A stretch of 64,000 bases of DNA from Tubulanus polymorphus (lineage: Eukaryota > Nemertea > Palaeonemertea > Tubulaniformes > Tubulanidae): NCBI RefSeq assembly GCF_964204645.1, contig NC_134025.1:26132001-26196000 (forward strand), written 5' to 3'. This document shows positions 1 to 11,300 of the stretch, piece by piece. Within the stretch, counting starts at the first letter, position 1, and the number at the start of each line of letters is the position of its first letter. The notes under the pieces are model-generated. The model made no database searches. It saw only the letters and a list, made by a program, of their open reading frames with translations, and had not been told where the DNA came from. A program made the position numbers and the translations under genes.

Positions 1-3000
1 TCGACTTTTGATTTGTCAATTTTGTCAACAGACGTGGTGCTATGGTTTTTGGTATTTTTACTATCAGTTGACATGAATGAACTGAACAGTCCGCCACTGC
101 TGCGCGATTTATTTGACGTTGATTTCATCATAGAACTGTGGGTTGAGCTTTTCTCGTCATCTTTTACTGGTTTACTTAGAGTTACAGTGATAGAACTGTT
201 TGTTTTAGACTTTTTAGTTATAAATGTAGGCAGATCGTTATCAGAGTTGGAAATACTGGCGACACTACTATTACTTCCATTAGAACTTTCATCACATTTA
301 GCAGTTTTTGTATCAGCATTATCTAATTTACTGGATGCAGAGAAATCACTGGTAATCTTGCCGATATTAGATTCCGATGTTGTTTTTGAAATCGGCGTAC
401 TTAAATCTGCCACTTTTTTCTCTTGATTTTCCGATTTAGATTTTAGAGATTCTGCATTGGATTTCTCCGGAGCCGGCGGCGAATCATCATTTTTATTTTT
501 CTTTGAGTCTGATTTACTGCTCTTTTCACTGGTGTCCTTCGACGAAGAACCCGAACTCACGCTATCAACGCTCTTGCGTTGTTTCTTCTTCGCGGAATTT
601 CCTTTATCGGCGACGCGTTTGCGTTTTGGTTCAGATCTTTGCTCCGAGTCGCTCAAAATTTCGTCATCCTTTCCACCGCCCTCTTTAAGATTAGTCGGCC
701 TCGCCGCGCGTCCTTTTACTTTCGAATACATATCACATTCGAACACGTTGATCTTGCCGTCTTTTAAATCCTCCCAGAACGTATCCTTCAGGGTCGTTTC
801 GTCATCTTCTATGTATTCAAACTTCGGTCCCTGTAATATACGTAGAACTGAAATTCAATCTCAGCAGCTGAATGATTGTCATTTCTATCACTGACAAGGG
901 AAAACCAAAATGGCACATCTCTAATAACTATGCATACTTGAGCATTTCTGATATATCTCATTACCCGTAAATGAAAAATGTTTAAAAACATAAATACTGT
1001 ATTCTCTGAGGTATATCCCCGCTGGCAACGTACCAAAATATAACTTCTTACAATAGGTTCATAGAATATCTTATAGCCTAACTGGCGAATTTGATAAAAA
1101 CTATTACCGCAAATGGAGGCTCTTGCCTGAGAGAATACAAAATATTAAAATAAACACAACTGTCTATTAAACAAAATAAGTTTACCTGAATCGAATTTGA
1201 TTCCTATAAAAGTGAAATAACCTAGCTACATTTGGAATACAGAGGTTTAATGGTATATGATGGCATTATGATGAAATCGCAATATACGACACAATCCTCT
1301 GTACGACTCATGCAATATGCCTGATAAGTAACAGAAGTTTGTACAGATTGTAATTCAGCGATCATACAGAAAATTCTTATTTTGACATTAAGCCAAATTT
1401 AATCCGAGTAATCCATTTTCCAACAGAGGCGGTTATATTTGAATTCATCTATCCGTCACAATAGCGAATCCAATTCTATGATATATAGCCTATTTAGATC
1501 AAGGTTAATCTAAAATCAATTTTACAACAAAATTTTTTTTAGTACAACAAGCAACATAGAAAAAGTGCAAACCTTAGCAATTGATGATTTCTTTTTATCC
1601 TGAAATATAAAACTGAGGAATAATTGCACATGCATAAAGCAACAAAGAATGAAATAAGGTGCTGTGAGAAGACACTATTAGAAAAGCCTAGATGAGTGCA
1701 ATGCAGCCGCCCACAGCGAAGTCGAAGTAACGGCATCATTTCAGAAATAGTTCCACCACCCCATCAATACAAGACATAGCTTAACCAGGTCCAGAGCCAA
1801 ACATGGGTTTACATATCATAAAATATGCAAGATATATTTTACTGACCGACATTCTTCTTTTCACGGCTTCATCTTTCTTCTTCTTAGCTTTTTCCTGCTG
1901 TTGCTTTTTATAAGCGTCAATCATGTCAACGCAGCTCATAAGATTTTCGTAAGGTTCCCAGGTATCATAGCTCGGGTTGTAGCCTTCCCAACGAACTTTG
2001 TACATTTCCTTACCCTGAAATGTGAAAAAAATTGTTTATCAAATAAGAATAGATCACTCCAAAAAGTAAATGTTTTTATTGCATAAGCTCCAAAATCCAA
2101 CAAACCATTAAAGCCTACTCCAATCAATTTAGCCTATTGAAATTCAAAATTGACTTAAGGCCTAATCTAATTTAGTAGGTTCAAGGGATGATTGGTTTCA
2201 GATTCAGTTTGGCAACATTTTCTGTTTCTGTTAATATACATTGCTGAAACAAAATTTGGTATCTAAGTGAAAAAGGACTTGACAATCGGGGCGGATCTAG
2301 TCAGTTACCTGCCTGTGGTTTAGTTTCACGATCGAATATTTTCAAAGCCCAACCGATTATCAAAGCTTACCACCAATGATTAGGTAACTAACTAGGGCGG
2401 ATCCAGCCTAACGCTACTACCGCTTGAGCAGTACTCACGAATGCAGAAGTGCCCTTCTATTTTTCAAGTTCTGGTAATTAACAAAACATGGTCAATTTAA
2501 ATGAGAATAATCGACAATGTGTAAACTTCTTATTCCTTCTTAATGATTTTTCTTAAACATGTCAAAATGTCATATTCTGTCGATGCAGAGAAGGACTTGA
2601 TGCCCCAAATTGACTCAGATTGCATCTCGGAGCCCAAAAAATTTAAAATTTTCTATGACATAGGTGCCTTTCTACAGCCGAGCAGTCAGTAGGCTGACTC
2701 AAAAACCTTGACTAGATCCATCCCTGGTGATCTAAAACTTTGGTTTGCTTAGCGATGGTAGCTTCAAATTTTTTTTTTCCAAAAAAGGCTGTTCACAATT
2801 CATTGATAATTCAGTTTCGATAATTCATATTTCACAAATGAATAAATAATTGAATGACATATGATGAAAACAAGATCAGTTATCTTTTGTGGGATTGTAT
2901 GCTTCTGAAAAAAAGTCAAGTAAGCCAGCTGCTACAAAATGAAAGTATCTGACAGGGATCTAAGAATAAGATAGAGCACTCAGCTAAGCCTGGAGCCTGG

Positions 3001-3211
3001 CACACACAGCGGAGGATAACTGTTAATAACAATCAGAACAAAATAATCTTACATCGATCGTTGATATTCCGACTATTTTCTCTACTTCAAAAATATCTTC
3101 GTTGTCATCTTCTTCCTCATCCTCACTCGATTTAGGATCGTTTTCAATTTCCATTTTCGTCTTAGAACTAGTAGAACCACTGACATCAATTCCCTCTTCG
3201 AATTCGGCCAT
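1..3211 (-). CDS. MPHOSPH8: MPP8-like chromodomain protein (3' end beyond window)
   Basis: Exons, in transcript order: 3211-3053, 2014-1847, 830 to beyond 1; all junctions are phase 0 with GT-AG ends. The ATG at 3211 opens an acidic N-terminus of about 37 residues. It is followed by a chromodomain (about residues 38-100) that starts EDIFEVEKIVG and continues YKVRWEGY...DTWEPYENL. The aromatic cage expected for binding methylated H3K9 is visible as F41, W62 and Y65; the 21 and 3 residue spacings equal those of human MPP8. A lysine-rich helix (KKQQQEKAKKKKDEAVKRR) follows. Exon 3 begins GPKFEYIEDDE and is then a long Ser/Lys/Asp-rich disordered stretch with basic KRKR and KKKQRK patches. In vertebrates MPP8 is a nuclear HUSH-complex subunit with C-terminal ankyrin repeats; here that part would lie outside the window. 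HP1/CBX paralogues are less likely because no chromoshadow domain follows closely and the tail is long. Family assignment is firm, the exact orthologue moderately so. Confidence 0.75.
1847..2014 (-). other. Second half of chromodomain (exon 2 of MPP8-like gene)
   Basis: The exon is 56 codons. The acceptor is TTTCAG before GGTAAGGAA and the donor is GTCAGT. It carries the W and Y of the methyl-lysine cage and the C-terminal chromodomain helix. The intron splits the chromodomain at the turn after the first beta strand. Confidence 0.8.
2285..2728. mobile_element. Decayed hAT-like MITE in MPP8-like intron 1
   Basis: The right end reads ACTAGATCCATCCCTG, whose reverse complement CAGGGATGGATCTAG has the look of a hAT terminal repeat. 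The left end GGGGCGGATCTAGTC shares GGATCTAGTC. Further inverted copies lie inside (AGTTACCT near 2304 and AGGTAACT near 2381; GGGCGGATCCAG near 2395). No ORF is present and no clear 8-bp target duplication can be read, so this is a degenerate non-autonomous copy. Confidence 0.45.
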
Positions 3212-3650
3212 TGTATCGACGGGTCTACATATGCGCGGGTGAAAGAGGTTGTATGAATATTGGGTACAATTCTAATATTCTATCATTGGTAAGCAGGTAT
3301 TATTACAAATGATAGGTAATTTCATTTTTACGATTTTATTTGATAATAATACAAATTTTTATGTCTAAGAGTCAGATTTTGTAACATTTTTTGCAGTAAA
3401 TAATAAAACGCATTATCATTGTCAATAGTGGACTAACCCATAATAAACATGACCTAGATAGTAATTAGATCATATGGTTAGGTGGCAGCACTTTCTAGTG
3501 TTATCCAAAATAAATCTTATCGGGAAAATGTCTCATTAATAAAACTGTCCTCGTGATAAAGGTGTGATGGAAAAAATCCCTTCGTGATAGATACGATACC
3601 AATAGCAACAAAAACAAAAAACTACAATAAGCACCATTTCAGTATCAAAT
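3212..3650. other. Intergenic: 5' flank of MPP8-like gene
   Basis: This AT-rich stretch lies between the ATG of the MPP8-like gene and the end of the neighbouring transcription unit. It must contain the MPP8-like 5' UTR and promoter. No TATA box or coding potential stands out. Confidence 0.4.
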
Positions 3651-3655
3651 ATTGA

Positions 3656-5004
3656 TTTATTTTTCACTTTTCATCTATACAGAATCCTATTTAGTTCTTA
3701 AAACATAATGAGTTACTATATCAATTCACATGGACAATACATAGGGGGCTTGTTTTCAAACAATACCACATCTTACAAAATAAGACAACAAAATATAAAA
3801 CACAAAAACTAAATCGATTCTCCTTGCCAAAAATTACATCAAAGGCAAAGTTGCAATATCATACAAACTTTCAACCTTTTTTACGAAAATTGATTAATTT
3901 CATACATGATCATCAATGCAAAAACGAAAAGTACCATTCCAAGCACTGGAAACTGACAAGGAGAACATACACAGTATCAAATGGAATTTGCTGACGCTAA
4001 ATTATTAAAAAGACAAAATGAAGTACAAAGTTATGTTTTATCAAATATTAACATGGAAAATTATCAGACCTGATTTTGTGGAATGTTTCTATCGTATTAA
4101 TACAGCACATATATATTAATAATAAACATAAACGTTGATAAATATTATTAAATAAGAGTTTAATGTACATCATGGTAAACACATATCACAAATTGCTTCT
4201 AGATATAAAGTGAAAAAAAAATGATGCAAAATGTCCACTATGAATTCAATAAGGACGGATATCAGATTTCATTTTACAAAACTTGCAACAATTTCAACAG
4301 TTCTGAATTAGATCTAAGTCAGATTAAGTTCAATTTCTTTGAAACTCGATAGCCAAAAAGTTCAATTTCTAACTCACAACTGTGAAACCGGGTCCTGTAA
4401 TCATTTGGAATGTTAACTTATATAATTGTAGCTTATTCAATTTATTTTCTCTTCAACTTAAGTTTGTGACTGACTAGGCAAATATTTTGCCGAATTTTGC
4501 ATAGTGTGCCTAGGGATGCGATGCAAATTTTCTAGTTGCCAAATCGACTTGCACGAATCAAACATACTGACGATTATCTTCCAATTCTTAATCAGTGATT
4601 GTCAATTCACCCTGTGAGTGCCACCTTTACTGAATAAATACAGTAAAACAATACTCATGAATCATGCGATCCATTTCATCAGCGTATCAGTTGTTTTCAC
4701 CAAAGTCACCTAAATGTGTCAACCTTGGTCATACCAAAGAAATTTGCCTAGTCTGTAACAAGCTCTTAGAGGTAGGGATATATAGACATTTGCCAGAATA
4801 AAGAGGACCATTCAAAAATAGATAAAATCATTTCTATAGAGACATTTCATTTTGTCTGTAATTATTTACACTAGTTATCTATTGGTTCTATGTTCAAGGA
4901 AAGACAACTTATATCTATATATACTTTATATACCGGGTATATATATATATTACTTAGATCATTTCAAATCTACTCTATAAAAAAGTTAAATTATACCCCC
5001 AAGT
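3656..5004 (-). terminator. 3' UTR and poly(A) signal of the CAP-Gly gene
   Basis: After the stop at 5005-5007 the minus strand has no further coding signal. A canonical AATAAA (TTTATT on the plus strand at 3656-3661) would give a 3' UTR of about 1.35 kb. The interval includes an AT microsatellite near 4915-4950 and a MITE-like end near 4378-4398. Confidence 0.5.
4378..4400. repeat. MITE-like terminal repeat fragment
   Basis: CAACTGTGAAACCGGGTCCT closely resembles the arms of the inverted repeat at 58777-58851 (AACTGTGGAACCGG). It is probably a fragment of the same dispersed element family, lying in the CAP-Gly 3' UTR. Confidence 0.4.
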
Positions 5005-5371
5005 TTAGTACTGAGCCCATGCCATAACCACTTTGTTGAAAGTCACGAAGACACCTTTGTTCGGTTTGCTGAAATAGAAAATATACAATTGATCAGCTTG
5101 GAAAAATGATTGTAAGCCTAGCTCATTTTCAGATTCTTACCATGAAAAATATCTGACATTGTTATAGGTTCCATCATGTTTACCATCTTCATTTTCCAGT
5201 TCTAATCCAAGATATGTATCATCTCTACCAGGGAGGTGTCCAACAAATCTTACCAATCCACGGCTAATCTGACCTGTTTGACGAGAGAATTTCACAATCG
5301 AGCCTAGTTGCACATCTGCTGGACTCCTCGGAACGTATGGCCGTTTACCAGATGTTGAAAGTTTACTTTCT
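5005..5371 (-). other. CAP-Gly domain exons (12 and 13)
   Basis: Two exons (5371-5141, 5068-5005) encode the domain. The usual GKNDG groove motif is GKHDG here; the His variant also occurs in TBCE-type domains. Flanking glycines and the aromatic strand RYFSC are intact. The protein ends 12 residues after the last beta strand (VTFNKVVMAWAQY, then TAA). Confidence 0.85.
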
Positions 5372-8300
5372 CTGAAACATGAAAAGAAAATATTCTAGAA
5401 CCAATGCTTACAAGTCTCTCGGAAGGTTAGGTAAACTCATATAACCATACATACCTTGGAGATGTGATTAAACTCTTGTTATGCTGTGTTGCAACTGGTT
5501 TCGGACTGACACTTCGAAAACCAACTGGTGATAAAACACGAGGTGACAATGGTGGTGATGAAGCAGATCTTCTCTTGCTATGAGATGCTACAAATAAAAT
5601 GATTAAAAATCACACCAATGTATAGCTACTACTACACTGCCGTTACAATATATAAAACGAAACTTACATCGGGTGCGTAAATGTTTAGTGGGAATACCAA
5701 TTTCTCGTTCAACTTCGCTTAGAATCGACGATGTGGAATTCCCATCATCGTCATCATCTTCATAGTTTTTCAGGTTAAAGCTGTCTGTGAGATTTGTTCT
5801 TGGTAACGGTCGACTGCCTTCAAAATTTTCATTATGAGTTGAACGCGGCGATCGAACGTGAACGTCATCAACAACGCGGTAACTTGTTCGACCATTACTC
5901 ATTGCATGACCTGCAATATTATGAAAGGTTTTTAGATAATAGGCTAAAAGATGTAGTTATGTAGCACTTTTTCACATTTAGGGAGCAATGAATGAGCCAA
6001 TTCCAACTGAAGAAAGAGTGGAAGAAAGTCAATACGCTTGCTTGATTAGAATGGTTATGGTACAACTGTAGGTTAGGTAGTTAACGAATAACGCAATTGT
6101 ACCTCTAGGTTTAATTGGAGGCATCTTCTGGTTGGTACCAGAACGCGTTGATGGTGGATAGGGATAACGTTTTGGATATTCCGCTAACTCATTATCATTA
6201 AAATCAATCGGTTCAAACATTCGCGTGAAGAGATTTGATGTAAGGAATGCTGTTGAGTCACTTCGGTCAGTAAGTAATTGTTCACCTTTCGCGTCTAAAG
6301 TATCAACTGAAAGGAACATTGTGCAAACCATAAACCATACATGTATAACATAGAACATCAGTGCTAAAATATGACAACAAATTTGCGTACATAAAATCCC
6401 CATAAATTTGCTAAACTAACTGTGTAACATAATAATATCGTCACTATTTATTCCCCCTGTGAGTGGTGATTTGGTTCATTTGTTTCAATTAAAAGAACGA
6501 AAAGCGCATTAAAATAAAACAATGAATTCCAGAGGGTAACTAACAGTAACTAAGTGAGTACATAGACAACAAATATGTGTACTTGTTTCACAATGAGACA
6601 TGCATAAAACCGCCCTATATATGTGAACCTTACATATCGAATAAATGGTACTACATTGTATATGCATAAATACAAACTAACTCACTTTCATCAAGGTTGA
6701 GATTTCTTCTAGCTCTACTAGCACCGGCACTTCGCAATTGGTTGTTGAAGTGTGAATAACTCGGGTATGGTTCAGCATCAGTTAAATCATCACCATCTAA
6801 GATATACAAAAACACAATGTACTAATTTGACAAGTGGAAAATGTGATCAATTCATTTTGATAATGGATTTTATAGAGTTACCAGTCAAATGGCAACGAAA
6901 GTAACTGTATTCAATTCAGACTATATAATCAAAGAAGTAATGACCACATGAAACTGATACTAAATGAAATTATCCGGTGAATGTAAGCTACATATTTCAT
7001 TGGAATAACATGCATTTAACGTATGTAACCTAAGGACACAAGCTTAACACGCAAACATACATACATATAGAGCACACAAATAAGGAATTATACCAGCAAG
7101 ACAAAGCATTAAATATTCATTCAATAGCCAACATTACATGCGTTTGCTTGAATTGACTGTTATTTTGCCATACCTACTGAACCATGAAATATTCAGTCAC
7201 AGTAAGCTCTCCATAACACGAAACATAGCAACAGTCCCTTAAAAACTCACTCCATACCTAGACGGTATATACACCGCTTTATCACAAAAAGCCTAGTTTA
7301 AACATTATTCTCTATGCTTCAAAAGGCCTTCTACAATTCATGAATATAATAACAGCAGACACAAGACTTCAAGTGAATGCAAATGAATGATCTCATTAAT
7401 GCACTGCAATGCTATACTCTGTCAGGAAGCCATCAAAAACAGTAACATTAAACTCTATTCTTACCAACTAAACTAATATGCTAAATGGCGCAACGTATCC
7501 AGGAATGAAGTTACCGGTAGATTAATTTCGCATAGCCTTTCAATAGTACCACCTAAGTTTATGTAGCTACTGGCAACCATTGAATATGCAGCAATGACAG
7601 ATAACGCTTAGCACTCTCACATATACACACACGCACATTTTGTACATGAAGATTAAAATGAAAAGAGTATTTATTTGTCGTACCTGCCATATTGCTTGTT
7701 AAGTTGTGAGACTTTTGGCCATCATATATAGTGCTTTCCGTCGCATAAGTTCGATTATCCTCTAAATACTTTTCAACTTTCTTCACACGATCAGAACTAT
7801 CCGCTAAACTTTCAACTGGTGCCATACCTAAAAACCATGCGCAATTAACCATTAAAATCTGACGATTATCAAGAATAATGATGGCAACAGCAATCACGTG
7901 ACTTACTAGATCTTTCAAATTTCTCCTTTGAAATTCTTTCTTGGTTGATCGAATTATGGTAGCCATTTGTCAAAGCAGACGCATCATGTTTAACTGCTCT
8001 TCTTTCGGCGCGTAATCGTAGCTCGGTTAACTGATCTCTTAATTTCAAATTTTCTTCATTCAGTTCACTATTTCTGTCACGCAATGCTCTCATATCAACG
8101 CGTAGCAATTTCATCTCTTCTCTCATACGATCTGAGGAATCATTGAGGTATTGAGTGCTTTTCTTCTTTAAATCTCGTATCTATAAAATCGAAGACAAGA
8201 ATCCTGTGTTAACATCTAATCAAAGAAGCGATTGAAGGAAAAAAGTTACATAAGAATTAAAATTGTACCTGTTCAGCGAGATATTGATTCTCTGCTTGTA

Positions 8301-11300
8301 CATCTTCAATGTTCATTGAATTAGCAGTTCTCAGACCATCATTCTCTTGAGTTAATTCTGCAATCTTCTTTTCTAGAGCGCTGAATTCTAATGCAGCGCT
8401 TTCATGCGCTTCTTGTAAATCCTGAACTTGGCTGCGTAATTCCTCTGCAAATTTAGTAGTTTCATAGATGAGTATCAATAATTACAATCGATAATCGATA
8501 ATCAAGATTAAGAAGGCTTTATTGTCATAATGCTAACCATTTTTACGTTTCAAAGCATTTGGATTATCGGGTGAATATCTATCGATAGAATTGTTGGATT
8601 CGCCAGAGTCAGATTGTCTTTGTTCTGATTGTAATCTATCGAGTTCAGCCTTCAATTTTATCACTTCTGTAGCCAGTGTTTCCTTCTCGGCGATCACTCT
8701 GTTGTAACTACTCTCGTCTTGATGCTGAAAAATAAAAGCATTCATAATGAATCGTACAGATCTTATCTATGTTAGGAAATAAAATGTTTTATGAGAGCCA
8801 GCGTAGTTTATCTATCACGTGATCGTTTCTGTTAGTATTCTATCAGTTCACATTTGAGTTCATTAATCTAAAGAATTACAATTAGCTTACTCCATCCATT
8901 CTCAGTAATATCCTGATGGAATATGAATAGAGTCAGTTTTGGAACATACTTCTACTGACAGCAATGAATTATTAACTCAATATCATAGTTTTCCGATAGA
9001 AGTGAAAGTACGTACTGTAGTCAAAGCCGGTTTCCGCCTTTCTCTGTCAACTTCACGCATAAGGACACTGTTTTCAGCTTCAAGGTCTTGAATCTGATGT
9101 TGCAATTTTGTGACTTCGATATCTTGATCTTCTAAACGTTGATTCGCGTTGAACAACTCACTTTCAAGGAATTCAACTCGTTTTTCAACAGTCGTTCTCT
9201 GTAATCATATAAAAATCAATCACTATTTGAGGAGGTTATTCTCGGTATAACAAAAGCAATAAAGATACAGCGATTCTTACCTCAATGGGTGTAGGTGCAT
9301 GAAAAGCATCTCCATTTGCTACTTTTGGAGTCAGAGTGCGCGCAGAACTATGTGTTGACAAAGATGTTCTTGATGTAATTAATGGCGATTTCATGTTTGG
9401 TGGTAATCCAGCGTTTGAACGATTATAAGTGTCCGGTGTCATACTTCTATCATCATAAGGGGTATATTTAGCAGGTGTAGTTGGTGTTGGATTGCTGTGA
9501 CTGCTACCCACTCGATAAAACGGCACATCTGAATTGATCGGTGCATTCAGTACTTGTTCGCTCGCGTATTTCACATATTCGGGTTCGGGTTTCTTCAACT
9601 TTTCGCTATGATATTTACTGTTAACCGGTAAATCGCCTTGTGACGACGAATGACTACGCGGACTCATTTTCGGATGATTTTCGCTAGTCCTACTACCCGT
9701 ACTTCCTAACCGATCGATGCTGCCACCGAACCTATCTGCACTTTTGTAAATCGCCGAAGAAAGGTGTGGACTCTGTTGAGGAGAAATCCGATCATAACTT
9801 CCAGCCCTGTGCCCACGCAGCGATCCATTAGAGGCATGCACGGGTGAAGAAGCAGTCTTCTCAATTATCATTTCATTTAGTTGTTCAGCAGATCCTGATT
9901 TATGCATTTGTTTCTGCAGAAGTGCCTCGATTTTTGACGAATGCTTAATAGCTGCCATCGCACTGCTACTCTCACGAGGATTTCTTAACATCGCTTCGTC
10001 TTCTTCAACATCAGGCGCTACCTTATAACTTCCTTCATCTGGATCTAAAAAATTCAAAATTTTCGAATCGATTATTGGCCTGTTGCAATATATTTTCAGT
10101 GAGCGCCAGTGATAGTTTACTCATAATATATAGGTTATCAAAAAAAAAATATTTGAAATTTTTTCGTAGTCAAGTGCCTGATAGTCCTAACATTTTGATA
10201 AGCTATATCAATTTATATAGCTATTCTAGAATCCAAGCAAATATAGATAAAAATTTTCCCCGAGACACCAAAAAGGTAAATCACCACCTTTGTCCGGTTT
10301 TCGCAATTTTTCAATACCGATACACACATCCGTAGACGAACAAATAACACTGATTTCTGTATTTCTGATACTTTCAAAATATCTCTCCATCATTTTGCGA
10401 ACTTCCATCAGATACAACCGGGCACATAGTAATAATAATACATGCTTGTATAGGTGGATTCTCATTAGGTATTCATTTATCGACCTTCTCGGTTAACTTT
10501 ACTCACATTGTTCATTCATTCATTCATTCATTCATTAAGCCGTTCATCAATTCGGTCCAATATAATGTAGCATTTCTATGTTTCTATATATAAAGCTAGC
10601 AAGTGATCATTGTTAAGAAGATCATTGTCAAGAGAAATTGACTGTACGCGATATATTCCTATATTCAGATTCTACTGTTTAGATCTATGATTCACCAGGC
10701 CACGGACATTTTATATGAAAATCAGCAAGGGGGCTTTCCTGGTTCGATTCAATGTATGAACTGAGGTTAAATCATCCAATAACACAAAATGTCACTGCGG
10801 TTACAGGTGAGATACACTGTAATAAACTCAGGAGTCTGATCAATGCTCAGTTGTTATCGTTTGCACCTGTTAGAAAAGTGAAATCAGGACAAAAATTTAT
10901 TATGTCCACTACAGAATTTCGATACATTATCGTTCGAACTTTCATGAATCAAAAATAAACGTTGTTATGAATGTGATAACAAAAAACTTGAAGAAGTGAA
11001 TAAAATAGAAGTTGGATATTTTACCGTTATCTAATTCATAAGAATACTGTCCTAACATCGTTTTATCTCCCTGTATATATCCAGAAATGGTATGTTTTCA
11101 ACATGTAAATACCGAGCTAATGTCTTTACAGAACAAGTATTGGTGTATCCATATGAATATAGACACCCTGTAGGAAATGTTCATTCACCCATTTACCTGT
11201 TATACACGAATGCTAGAAAACAAGACTGAAATCTGTTTTTGGGAATTCACTCATGCATAAAAATCAGACATACCAACCACGCACAATACAGAAGTTATTA

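Noticed and set aside
13-894. Plus-strand open frames at the window start
   Set aside because: They are antisense shadows of the Ser/Lys-rich third exon of the MPP8-like gene.
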